This document shows, one piece after another, positions 48,951 through 61,585 of a stretch of 64,000 nucleotides of DNA. Location of the stretch: NCBI RefSeq assembly GCF_949987515.2, contig NW_027192650.1, forward strand, positions 4,030,001 to 4,094,000. The letters run 5' to 3'. The stretch is from Delphinus delphis. Its lineage: Eukaryota; Chordata; Mammalia; Artiodactyla; Delphinidae. The stretch's first letter is position 1. Each line of letters starts with the position of its first letter. A program made the position numbers and the translations under genes. Below the pieces are notes generated by a model. The model saw only the letters and a list, made by a program, of their open reading frames with translations. It was not told the DNA's origin and ran no database searches.

Positions 48951-50529
48951 CAAGAACCTCGTTTACAGTACAAGTTCAACATCGCAGAAAGTGAAAAATG
49001 GATAAAGAAGTTGTGGTATTTACTTACAAAGCAATATCACTCAGCAATGAAATCTATGTCATCAGGCCCTTAGCATCACAATGAGTGGATTCAGGTATGA
49101 TGATTCTAACTGAAGTAAGTCACACAGAAAAAGAAACATCATAAGATATCAGTAATACACGGAATGGAAACTTGGCTACACAGGAACTGAATTACAGAAC
49201 AGAACAGGGTCTCAAATTTAGAAAACCAACTTATTCTTGCTTAAGGGGAAAGGTGAGTTGGGGTGCTGCATAAAACCAGAGATTGAAATGAGCACAGATA
49301 AAGTTCCTTAAGTCAAATATGGAATAGACAAGAGCTACTCCTTGCTCAACGAAATGGACTCAACACCGCATATTAAACGCCTAAGAATGTACCTGACTAG
49401 TAAGTATCTTAAAACCTATGGATTGCTATGTCTCCGAAAGAGAATCAAGCATGTGTACAGGGGCATAAACGCAGCAGTGATAGGATTGGAGAGGTTCGGT
49501 GAGCAAATGAAGACCCTTTGAAGTCATATTGCATGGTACCCATTACACGGGTCTTAACTCTCCAGGTTTAAGGTATTCTTCCTTCAGCTAAAACATGCAT
49601 GTGGAACCCAAGTATGATCAACCATGTGAACGGGAGACGTGTTCAAATATGTCTCAGTTTTCCTCCCCTGGTACTCGGGTGCAACATTCCAGACGCTTTA
49701 CTAACACTCTCCCCACTTGGAGAGTCAGCGCCTTTAACCTCCTGTTTGGCCCAGTTTGCAATTTCTGCGGAAGATGAACAGGAATAGCGAGAACCAATGA
49801 GAGACTAGCTGGAAGTGTTTGGACGGGCAAATTTAACTCTAATTTCCCACCAGGAAGAGGAAATAACCAAAGGCTCAGCATGCCGTGCCGGAACCAGATT
49901 AGGGCCTGAAGCCATCCTGCGGTGTTGCGGCCAGGTCACAAGAAAGCAAGTTGAAGAAAGGAGCTCAGGGGCACTGTAATTCACAAACCTGCAGAGTTAT
50001 AAATGACAGCTATCGTCCAAAAATAGACTGAAGTAAGGCTGCCAAGAGGACTTGAAAGCGGGGCAGAATTGCAGGAAACCGATTTCAGGAGGTAGACTGG
50101 AATTGCATTGAAAGCATAGGAAAAGAGGCAGAACGTCCACAATGATGCACTTGGCCAAAAAGGGCGTATGCGTTTTTTCCTGAATATATTCAGGAAAAAA
50201 CGCATACGCCCTTTTTGGCCAACCAAGCAAGCTTGCAAAGGAAATCTGCACTACAATGAAGTCTCACTTCCCCCCGGTCAAAAGGGCCATCTGAAAAAAG
50301 TGTAAAATCCAGAAAGGCAGGACAGGCCATGGAGAACTGGGAGCCTTGTTATGCTGATGGGCGGGATGTAAATTGCCAACAGACACTCGGGAGAAGTGTA
50401 TGGTGTTTCCTGAAACATCTAAAAAACAAAGCAACAGAACCTAGGGCACTTCCACTTATGGTCCTATAGCTTAGGGAAATTAAAATCAAAAAGACACAGC
50501 CACCCCAAAGTTTGGGACGCCTCTGTTTA
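48951..50529 (+). repeat. Satellite unit 32 (1,579 bp)
   Basis: Near copy of unit 30 (ATTCTAACTG instead of ATTCTAGCTG) and of the following unit 33. Carries GGAAGTGTTTGG and TAACTCTAATTTCC. Palindrome 50151-50222 is perfect. Confidence 0.97.
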
Positions 50530-52108
50530 CAAGAACCTCGTTTACAGTACAAGTTCAACATCGCAGAAAGTGAAAAATGGATAAAGAAGTTGTGGTATTT
50601 ACTTACAAAGCAATATCACTCAGCAATGAAATCTATGTCATCAGGCCCTTAGCATCACAATGAGTGGATTCAGGTATGATGATTCTAACTGAAGTAAGTC
50701 ACACAGAAAAAGAAACATCATAAGATATCAGTAATACACGGAATGGAAACTTGGCTACACAGGAACTGAATTACAGAACAGAACAGGGTCTCAAATTTAG
50801 AAAACCAACTTATTCTTGCTTAAGGGGAAAGGTGAGTTGGGGTGCTGCATAAAACCAGAGATTGAAATGAGCACAGATAAAGTTCCTTAAGTCAAATATG
50901 GAATAGACAAGAGCTACTCCTTGCTCAACGAAATGGACTCAACACCGCATATTAAACGCCTAAGAATGTACCTGACTAGTAAGTATCTTAAAACCTATGG
51001 ATTGCTATGTCTCCGAAAGAGAATCAAGCATGTGTACAGGGGCATAAACGCAGCAGTGATAGGATTGGAGAGGTTCGGTGAGCAAATGAAGACCCTTTGA
51101 AGTCATATTGCATGGTACCCATTACACGGGTCTTAACTCTCCAGGTTTAAGGTATTCTTCCTTCAGCTAAAACATGCATGTGGAACCCAAGTATGATCAA
51201 CCATGTGAACGGGAGACGTGTTCAAATATGTCTCAGTTTTCCTCCCCTGGTACTCGGGTGCAACATTCCAGACGCTTTACTAACACTCTCCCCACTTGGA
51301 GAGTCAGCGCCTTTAACCTCCTGTTTGGCCCAGTTTGCAATTTCTGCGGAAGATGAACAGGAATAGCGAGAACCAATGAGAGACTAGCTGGAAGTGTTTG
51401 GACGGGCAAATTTAACTCTCATTTCCCACCAGGAAGAGGAAATAACCAAAGGCTCAGCATGCCGTGCCGGAACCAGATTAGGGCCTGAAGCCATCCTGCG
51501 GTGTTGCGGCCAGGTCACAAGAAAGCAAGTTGAAGAAAGGAGCTCAGGGGCACTGTAATTCACAAAGCTGCAGAGTTATAAATGACAGCTATCGTCCAAA
51601 AATAGACTGAAGTAAGGCTGCCAAGAGGACTTGAAAGCGGGGCAGAATTGCAGGAAACCGATTTCAGGAGGTAGACTGGAATTGCATTGAAAGCATAGGA
51701 AAAGAGGCAGAACGTCCACAATGATGCACTTGGCCAAAAAGGGCGTATGCGTTTTTTCCTGAATATATTCAGGAAAAAACGCGTACGCCCTTTTTGGCCA
51801 ACCAAGCAAGCTTGCAAAGGAAATCTGCACTACAATGAAGTCTCACTTCCCCCCGGTCAAAAGGGCCATCTGAAAAAAGTGTAAAATCCAGAAAGGCAGG
51901 ACAGGCCATGGAGAACTGGGAGCCTTGTTATGCTGATGGGCGGGATGTAAATTGCCAACAGACACTCGGGAGAAGTGTATGGTGTTTCCTGAAACATCTA
52001 AAAAACAAAGCAACAGAACCTAGGGCACTTCCACTTATGGTCCTATAGCTTAGAGAAATTAAAATCAAAAAGACACAGCCACCCCAAAGTTTGGAATGGC
52101 TCTGTTTA
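50530..52108 (+). repeat. Satellite unit 33 (1,579 bp)
   Basis: Adjacent near-duplicate of unit 32 over most of its length, but with TAACTCTCATTTCC and a private CACAAAGCTGCAG. Palindrome 51730-51801 has A to G at 51783 (arm position 53). Tail TTGGAATGGCTC begins a different subtype. Confidence 0.97.
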
Positions 52109-53688
52109 CAAGAACCTCGTTTACAGTACAAGTTCAACATCGCAGAAAGTGAAAAATGGATAAAGAAGTTGTGGTATTCACTTACAAAGCAATATCACTC
52201 AGCAATGAAATCTATGTCATCAGGCCCTTAGCAGCACAATGAGTGGATTCAGGTATGATGATTCTAACTGAAATAAGTCACACAGAAAAAGAAACATCAT
52301 AAGATATCAGTAATACACGGAATGGAAACTTGGCTACACAGGAACTGAATTACAGAACAGAACTGGGTCACAAATTTAGAAAAACAACTTATGCTTGCTT
52401 AAGGGTAAAGGTGAGTTGGGGTGCTGCATAAAAGCAGAGATTGAAATGAGCACAGATAAAGTTCCTTAAGCCAAATATGGAATAGACAAGAGCTACTCCT
52501 TGCTCAACGAAATGGACTCAACACCGCATATTAAACGCCTAAGAATGTACCTGACTTGTAAGTATCTTAAAACCTATAGATTGCTATGTCTCCGAAAGAG
52601 AATCAAGCATGTGTACAGGGGCATAAACGCAGCAGTGATAGGATTGGAGAGGTTCAGTGAGCAAATGAAGACCCTTTGAAGTCATATTGCATGGTACCCA
52701 TTCCACGGGTTTCAACTACCCAGGTTTAAGGTATTCTTCCTTCAGCTAAAACATGCATGTGGAACCTAGAGTATGATCAACCATGTGATCGGGAGACGTG
52801 TTCAAATATGTCTCAGTTTTCCTCCCCTGGTACTCGGGTGCAACATTCCAGACGCTTTACTAACACTCTCCCCACTTGGAGAGTCAGTCCCTTTAACCTC
52901 CTGTTTGGCCCAGTTTGCAATTTCTGCGGAAGATGAACAGGAATAGCGAGAACCAATGAGAGGCTAGCTGGAGGTGTCTGGACGGGCAAATTTAACTCTC
53001 ATTTCCCACCAGGAAGAGGAATTAACCAAAGGCTCAGCATGCCGGGCCGGAACCAGATTAGGGCCTGAAGCCATCCTGCGGTGTTGCGGCCAGGTCACAA
53101 GAAAGCGAGTTGAAGAAAGGAGCTCAGGGGCACTGTAATACACAAACCTGCAGAGTTATAAATGACAGCTATCATCCAAAAATAGACTGAAGTAAGGCTG
53201 CCAAGAGGACTTGAAAGCGGGGCAGAATTGCAGGAAACCGATTTCAGGAGGTAGACTGGAATTGCATTGAAAGCATAGGAAAAGAGGCAGAACGTCCACA
53301 ATGATGCACTTGGCCAAAAAGGGCGTATGCGTTTTTTCCTGAATATATTCAGGAAAAAACGCATACGCCCTTTTTGGCCAACCAAGCAAGCTTGCAAAGG
53401 AAATCTGCACTACAATGAAGTCTCACTTCCCCCCGGTCAAAAGGGCCATCTGAAAAAAGTGTAAAATCCAGAAAGGCAGGACAGGCCATGGAGAACTGGG
53501 AGCCTTGTTATGCTGATGGGCGGGATGTAAATTGCCAACAGACACTCGGGGGAAGTGTATGGTGTTTCCTGAAACATCTAAAAAACAAAGCAACAGAGCC
53601 AAGGGCACTGCCACTTATGGTCCTATAGCTTAGGGAAATTAAAATCAAAAAGACACAGCCACCCCAAAGTTTGGGACGCCTCTGTTTA
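52109..53688 (+). repeat. Satellite unit 34 (1,580 bp), form B of an alternating pair
   Basis: TATTCACTTAC, AACTGGGTCAC and GGAACCTAGAG define this form, which recurs in units 36 and 38. Private changes: GTAATACACAAACC and ATCATCC. Palindrome 53310-53381 is perfect. Confidence 0.97.
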
Positions 53689-55267
53689 CAAGAACCTCGT
53701 TTACAGTACAAGTTCACCATCGCAGAAAGTGAAAAATGGATAAAGAAGTTGTGGTATTTACTTACAAAGCAATATCACTCAGCAATGAAATCTATGTCAT
53801 CAGGCCCTTAGCATCACAATGAGTGGATTCAGGTATGATGATTCTAACTGAAGTAAGTCACACAGAAAAAGAAACATCATAAGATATCAGTAATACACGG
53901 AATGTAAACTTGGCTACACAGGAACTGAATTACAGAACAGAACAGGGTCTCAAATTTAGAAAACCAACTTATGCTTGCTTAAGGGGAAAGGTGAGTTGGG
54001 GTGCTGCATAAAACCAGAGATTGAAATGAGCACAGATAAAGTTCCTTAAGTCAAATATGGAATAAACAAGAGCTACTCCTTGCTCAACGAAATGGACTCA
54101 ACACCGCATATTAAACGTCTAAGAATGTACCTGACTAGAAAGTATCTTAAAACCTATGGATTGCTATGTCTCCGAAAGAGAATCAAGCATGTGTACAGGG
54201 GTATAAACGCAGCAGTGATAGGATTGGAGAGGTTCGGTGAGCAAATGAAGACCCTTTGAAGTCATATTGCATGGTACCCATTACACGGGTCTTAACTCTC
54301 CAGGTTTAAGGTATTCTTCCTTCAGCTAAAACATGCATGTGGAACCCAAGTATGATCAACCATGTGAACGGGAGACGTGTTCAAATATGTCTCAGTTTTC
54401 CTCCCCTGGTACTCGGGTGCAACATTCCAGACGCTTTACTAACACTCTCCCCACTTGGAGAGTCAGCGCCTTTAACCTCCTGTTTGGCCCAGTTTGCAAT
54501 TTCTGCGGAAGATGAACAGGAATAGCGAGAACCAATGAGAGACTAGCTGGAGGTGTTTGGACGGGCAAATTTAACTCTCATTTCCCACCAGGAAGAGGAA
54601 ATAACCAAAGGCTCAGCGTGCCGTGCCGGAACCAGATTAGGGCCTGAAGCCATCCTGCGGTGTTGCGGCCAGGTCACAAGAAAGCAAGTTGAAGAAAGGA
54701 GCTAAGGGGCACTGTAATTCACAAACCTGCAGAGTTATAAATGACAGCTATCGTCCAAAAATATACTGAAGTAAGTCTGCCAAGAGGACGTGAAAGCGGG
54801 GCAGAATTGCAGGAAACCGATTTCAGGAGGTAGACTGGAATTGCATTGAAAGCATAGGAAAAGAGGCAGAACGTCCACAATGATGCACTTGTCCAAAAAG
54901 GGCGTATGCGTTTTTTCCTGAATATATTCAGGAAAAAACGCATACGCCCTTTTTGGCCAACCAAGCAAGCTTGCAAATGAAATCTGCACTACAATGAAGT
55001 CTCACTTCCCCCCGGTCAAAAGGGCCATCTGAAAAAAGTGTAAAATCCAGAAAGGCAGGACAGGCCATGGAGAACTGGGAGCCTTGTTATGCTGATGGGC
55101 GGGATGTAAATTGCCAACAACCACTCAGGAGAAGTGTATGGTGTTTCCTGAAACATCTAAAAAACAAAGCAACAGAACCTAGGGCACTTCCACTTATGGT
55201 CCTATAGCTTAGGGAAATTAAAATCAAAAAGACACAGCCACCCCAAAGTTTGGAACGGCTCTGTTTA
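53689..55267 (+). repeat. Satellite unit 35 (1,579 bp), form A of the pair
   Basis: AGCATCACAATG, GGGTCTTAACTC, GGAACCCAAGTATG and AAACGTCTAAG (last shared with unit 37). Palindrome 54889-54960 has G to T at 54892 (arm position 3), a change also seen in unit 14. GGAGCTAAGG is private. Tail ACAACCACTCAGG. Confidence 0.97.
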
Positions 55268-56847
55268 CAAGAACCTCGTTTACAGTACAAGTTCAACATC
55301 GCAGAAAGTGAAAAATGGATAAAGAAGTTGTGGTATTCACTTACAAAGCAATATCACTCAGCAATGAAATCTATGTCATCAGGCCCTTAGCAGCACAATG
55401 AGTGGATTCAGGTATGATGATTCTAACTGAAATAAGTCACACAGAAAAAGAAACATCATAAGATATCAGTAATACACGGAATGGAAACTTGGCTACACAG
55501 GAACTGAATTACAGAACAGAACTGGGTCACAAATTTAGAAAAACAACTTATGCTTGCTTAAGGGTAAAGGTGAGTTGGGGTGCTGCATAAAACCAGAGAT
55601 TGAAATGAGCACAGATAAAGTTCCTTAAGCCAAATATGGAATAGACAAGAGCTACTCCTTGCTCAACGAAATGGACTCAACACCGCATATTAAACGCCTA
55701 AGAATGTACCTGACTAGTAAGTATCTTAAAATCTATGGATTGCTATGTCTCCGAAAGAGAATCAAGCATGTGTACAGGGGCATAAACGCAGCAGTGATAG
55801 GATTGGAGAGGTTCGGTGAGCAAATGAAGACCCTTTGAAGTCATATTGCATGGTACCCATTCCACGGGTTTCAACTACCCAGGTTTAAGGTATTCTTCCT
55901 TCAGCTAAAACATGCATGTGGAACCTAGAGTATGATCAACCATGTGATCGGGAGACGTGTTCAAATATGTCTCAGTTTTCCTCCCCTGGTACTCGGGTGC
56001 AACATTCCAGACGCTTTACTAACACTCTCCCCACTTGGAGAGTCAGTCCCTTTAACCTCCTGTTTGGCCCAGTTTGCAATTTCTGCGGAAGATGAACAGG
56101 AATAGCGAGAACCAATGAGAGGCTAGCTGGAGGTGTCTGGACGGGCAAATTTAACTCTCATTTCCCACCAGGAAGAGGAATTAACCAAAGGCTCAGCATG
56201 CCGGGCCGGAACCAGATTAGGGCCTGAAGCCATCCTGCGGTGTTGCGGCCAGCTCAAAAGAAAGCGAGTTGAAGAAAGGATCTCAGGGGCACTGTAATTC
56301 ACAAACCTGCAGAGTTATAAATGACAGCTATCGTCCAAAAATAGACTGAAGTAAGGCTGCCAAGAGGACTTGAAAGCGGGGCAGAATTGCAGGAAACCGA
56401 TTTCAGGAGGTAGACTGGAATTGCATTGAAAGCATAGGAAAAGAGGCAGAACGTCCACAATGATGCACTTGGCCAAAAAGGGCGTATGCGTTTTTTCCTG
56501 AATATATTCAGGAAAAAACGCATACGCCCTTTTTGGCCAACCAAGCAAGCTTGCAAAGGAAATCTGTACTACAATGAAGTCTCACTTCCCCCCGGTCAAA
56601 AGGACCATCTGAAAAAAGTGTAAAATCCAGAAAGGCAGGACAGGCCATGGAGAACTGGGAGCCTTGTTATGCTGATGGGCGGGATGTAAATTGCCAACAG
56701 ACACTCGGGAGAAGTGTATGGTGTTTCCTGAAACATCTAAAAAACAAAGCAACAGAACCTAGGGCACTTCCACTTATGGTCCTATAGCTTAGGGAAATTA
56801 AAATCAAAAAGACACAGCCACCCCAAAGTTTGGGACGCCTCTGTTTA
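55268..56847 (+). repeat. Satellite unit 36 (1,580 bp), form B
   Basis: Near copy of units 34 and 38. Private changes include AAAATCTATGG, AAGGATCTCAGG and ATCTGTACTAC. Palindrome 56469-56540 is perfect. Confidence 0.97.
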
Positions 56848-58426
56848 CAAGAACCTCGTTTACAGTACAATTTCAACATCGCAGAAAGTGAAAAATGGAT
56901 AAAGAAGTTGTGGTATTTACTTACAAAGCAATATCACTCAGCAATGAAATCTATGTCATCAGGCCCTTAGCATCACAATGAGTGGATTCAGGTATGATGA
57001 TTCTAACTGAAGTAAGTCACACAGAAAAAGAAACATCATAAGATATCAGTAATACACGGAATGTAAACTTGGCTACACAGGAACTGAATTACAGAACAGA
57101 ACAGGGTCTCAAATTTAGAAAACCAACTTATGCTTGCTTAAGGGGAAAGGTGAGTTGGGGTGCTGCATAAAACCAGAGATTGAAATGAGCACAGATAAAG
57201 TTCCTTAAGTCAAATATGGAATAGACAAGAGCTACTCCTTGCTCAACGAAATGGACTCAACACCGCATATTAAACGTCTAAGAATGTACCTGACTAGTAA
57301 GTATCTTAAAACCTATGGATTGCTATGTCTCCGAAAGAGAATCAAGCATGTGTACAGGGGCATAAACGCAGCAGTGATAGGATTGGAGACGTTCGGTGAG
57401 CAAATGAAGACCCTTTGAAGTCATATTGCATGGTACCCATTACACGGGTCTTAACTCTCCAGGTTTAAGGTATTCTTCCTTCAGCTAAAACATGCATGTG
57501 GAACCCAAGTATGATCAACCATGTGAACGGGAGACGTGTTCAAATATGTCTCAGTTTTCCTCCCCTGGTACTCGGGTGCAACATTCCAGACGCTTTACTA
57601 ACACTCTCCCCACTTGGAGAGTCAGTCCCTTTAACCTCCTGTTTGGCCCAGTTTGCAATTTCTGCGGAAGATGAACAGGAATAGCGAGAACCAATGAGAG
57701 ACTAGCTGGAGGTGTTTGGACGGGCAAATTTAACTCTCATTTCCCACCAGGAAGAGGAAATAACCAAAGGCTCAGCATGCCGTGCCGGAACCAGATTAGG
57801 GCCTGAAGCCATCCTGCGGTGTTGCGGCCAGGTCACAAGAAAGCAAGTTGAAGAAAGGAGCTCAGGGGCACTGTAATTCACAAACCTGCAGAGTTATAAA
57901 TGACAGCTATCGTCCAAAAATAGACTGAAGTAAGGCTGCCAAGAGGACTTGAAAGCGGGGCAGAATTGCAGGAAACCGATTTCAGGAGGTAGACTGGAAT
58001 TGCATTGAAAGCATAGGAAAAGAGGCAGAACGTCCACAATGATGCACTTGGCCAAAAAGGGCGTATGCGTTTTTTCCTGAATATATTCAGGAAAAAACGC
58101 ATACGCCCTTTTTGGCCAACCAAGCAAGCTTGCAAATGAAATCTGCACTACAATGAAGTCTCACTTCCCCCCGGTCAAAAGGGCCATCTGAAAAAAGTGT
58201 AAAATCCAGAAAGGCAGGACAGGCCATGGAGAACTGGGAGCCTTGTTATGCTGATGGGCGGGATGTAAATTGCCAACAACCACTCGGGAGAAGTGTATGG
58301 TGTTTCCTGAAACATCTAAAAAACAAAGCAACAGAACCTAGGGCACTTCCACTTATGGTCCTATAGCTTAGGGAAATTAAAATCAAAAAGACACAGCCAC
58401 CCCAAAGTTTGGAACGGCTCTGTTTA
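56848..58426 (+). repeat. Satellite unit 37 (1,579 bp), form A
   Basis: Near copy of unit 35 (AGCATCACAATG, AAACGTCTAAG, GCAAATGAAATC). GGAGACGTTCGG is shared with unit 39. Palindrome 58048-58119 is perfect. Confidence 0.97.
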
Positions 58427-60006
58427 CAAGAACCTCGTTTACAGTACAAGTTCAACATCGCAGAAAGTGAAAAATGGATAAAGAAGTTGTGGTATTCACT
58501 TACAAAGCAATATCACTCAGCAATGAAATCTATGTCATCAGGCCCTTAGCAGCACAATGAGTGGATTCAGGTATGATGATTCTAACTGAAATAAGTCACA
58601 CAGAAAAAGAAACATCATAAGATATCAGTAATACACGGAATGGAAACTTGGCTACACAGGAACTGAATTACAGAACAGAACTGGGTCACAAATTTAGAAA
58701 AACAACTTATGCTTGCTTAAGGGTAAAGGTGAGTTGGGGTGCTGCATAAAACCAGAGATTGAAATGAGCACAGATAAAGTTCCTTAAGCCAAATATGGAA
58801 TAGACAAGAGCTATTCCTTGCTCAACGAAATGGACTCAACACCGCATATTAAACGCCTAAGAATGTACCTGACTTGTAAGTATCTTAAAACCTATAGATT
58901 GCTATGTCTCCGAAAGAGAATCAAGCATGTGTACAGGGGCATAAACGCAGCAGTGATAGGATTGGAGAGGTTCGGTGAGCAAATGAAGACCCTTTGAAGT
59001 CATATTCCATGGTACCCATTCCACGGGTTTCAACTACCCAGGTTTAAGGTATTCTTCCTTCAGCTAAAACATGCATGTGGAACCTAGAGTATGATCAACC
59101 ATGTGATCGGGAGACGTGTTCAAATATGTCTCAGTTTTCCTCCCCTGGTACTCGGGTGCAACATTCCAGACGCTTTACTAACACTCTCCCCACTTGGAGA
59201 GTCAGTCCCTTTAACCTCCTGTTTGGCCCAGTTTGCAATTTCTGCGGAAGATGAACAGGAATAGCGAGAACCAATGAGAGGCTAGCTGGAGGTGTCTGGA
59301 CGGGCAAATTTAACTCTCATTTCCCACCAGGAAGAGGAATTAACCAAAGGCTCAGCATGCCGGGCCGGAACCAGATTAGGGCCTGAAGCCATCCTGCGGT
59401 GTTGCGGCCAGCTCAAAAGAAACCGAGTTGAAGAAAGGAGCTCAGGGGCACTGTAATTCACAAACCTGCAGAGTTATAAATGACAGCTATCGTCCAAAAA
59501 TAGACTGAAGTAAGGCTGCCAAGAGGACTTGAAAGCGGGGCAGAATTGCAGGAAACCGATTTCAGGAGGTAGACTGGAATTGCATTGAAAGCATAGGAAA
59601 AGAGGCCGAACGTCCACAATGATGCACTTGGCCAAAAAGGGCGTATGCGTTTTTTCCTGAATATATTCAGGAATAAACGCATACGCCCTTTTTGGCCAAC
59701 CAAGCAAGCTTGCAAAGGAAATCTGCACTACAATGAAGTCTCACTTCCCCCCGGTCAAAAGGGCCATCTGAAAAAAGTGTAAAATCCAGAAAGGCAGGAC
59801 AGGCCATGGAGAACTGGGAGCCTTGTTATGCTGATGGGCGGGATGTAAATTGCCAACAACCACTTGGGAGAAGTGTATGGTGTTTCCTGAAACATCTAAA
59901 AAACAAAGCAACAGAGTCTAGGGCACTGCCACTTATGGTCCTATAGCTTAGGGAAATTAAAATAAAAAAGACACAGCCACCCCAAAGTTTGGGACGCCTC
60001 TGTTTA
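58427..60006 (+). repeat. Satellite unit 38 (1,580 bp), form B
   Basis: Near copy of unit 34, including GACTTGTAAG and CCTATAGATTGC. Palindrome 59628-59699 has A to T at 59674 (arm position 46). AGAAACCGAG is shared with unit 39. The tail is mixed: ACAACCACTTGGG with GGGACGCC. Confidence 0.97.
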
Positions 60007-61585
60007 CAAGAACCTCGTTTACAGTACAAGTTCAACATAGCAGAAAGTGAAAAATGGTTAAAGAAGTTTTTGTATTTACTTACAAAGCAATATCACTCAG
60101 CAATGAAATCTATGTCATCAGGCCCTTAGCATCACAATGAGTGGATTCAGGTATGATGATTCTAACTGAAATAAGTCACACAGAAAAAGAAACATCATAA
60201 GAAATCAGTAATACACGGAATGTAAACTTGGCTACACAGGAACTGAATTACAGAACAGAACAGGGTCTCAAATTTAGAAAACCAACTTATGCTTGCTTAA
60301 GGGGAAAGGTGAGTTGGGGTGCTGCATAAAACCAGAGATTGAAATGAGCACAGATAAAGTTCCTTAAGTCAAATATGGAATAGACAAGAGCTACTCCTTG
60401 CTCAACGAAATGGACTCAACACCGCATATTAAACGCCTAAGAATGTACCTGACTAGTAAGTATCTTAAAACCTATGGATTGCTATGTCTCCGAAAGAGAA
60501 TCAAGCATGTGTACAGGGGCATAAACGCAGCAGTGATAGGATTGGAGACGTTCGGTGAGCAAATGAAGACCCTTTGAAGTCATATTGCATGGTACCCATT
60601 ACACGGGTCTTAACTCTCCAGGTTTAAGGTATTCTTCCTTCAGCTAAAACATGCATGTGGAACCCAAGTATGATCAACCATGTGAACGGGAGACGTGTTC
60701 AAATATGTCTCAGTTTTCCTCCCCTGGTACTCGGGTGCAACATTCCAGACGCTTTACTAACACTCTCCCGACTTGGAGAGTCAGTCCCTTTAAACTCCTG
60801 TTTGGCCCAGTTTGCAATTTCTGCGGAAGATGAACAGGAATAGCGAGAACCAATGAGAGACTAGCTGGAGGTGTCTGGACGGGCAAATTTAACTCTCATT
60901 TCCCACCAGGAAGAGGAATTAACCAAAGGCTCAGCGTGCCGTGCCGGAACCAGATTAGGGCCTGAAGCCATCCTGCGGTGTTGCGGCCAGCTCAAAAGAA
61001 ACCGAGTTGAAGAAAGGAGCTCAGGGGCACTGTAATTCACAAACCTGCAGAGTTATAAATGACAGCTATCGTCCAAAAATAGAGTGAAGTAAGGCTGCCA
61101 AGAGGACTTGAAAGCGGGGCAGAATTGCAGGAAACCGATTTCAAGAGGTAGACTGGAATTGCATTGAAAGCATAGGAAAAGAGGCAGAACGTCCACAATA
61201 ATGCACTTGGCCAAAAAGGGCGTATGCGTTTTTTCCTGAATATATTCAGGAAAAAACGCATACGCCATTTTTGGCCAACCAAGCAAGCTTGCAAAGGAAA
61301 TCTGCACTACAATGAAGTCTCACTTCCCCCTGGTCAAAAGGGCCATCTGAAAAAAGTGTAAAATCCAGAAAGGCAGTACAGGCCATTGAGAACTGGGAGC
61401 CTTGTTATGCTGATGGGCGGGATGTAAATTGCCAACAGACACTTGGGAGAAGTGTATGGTGTTTCCTGAAACATCTAAAAAACAAAGCAACAGAGCCTAG
61501 GGCACTTCCACTTATGGTCCTATAGCTTACGGAAATTAAAATCAAAAAGACACAGCCACCCCAAAGTTTGGAACGGCTCTGTTTA
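60007..61585 (+). repeat. Satellite unit 39 (1,579 bp), form A, last of the alternating run
   Basis: 5-prime half is like units 35 and 37, with private GGTTAAAGAAGTTTTTG and GAAATCAG. Palindrome 61207-61278 has C to A at 61267 (arm position 60). The tail (ACACTTGGG, GGAACGG) resembles units 10-11 but lacks their 2-bp deletion. Confidence 0.97.
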
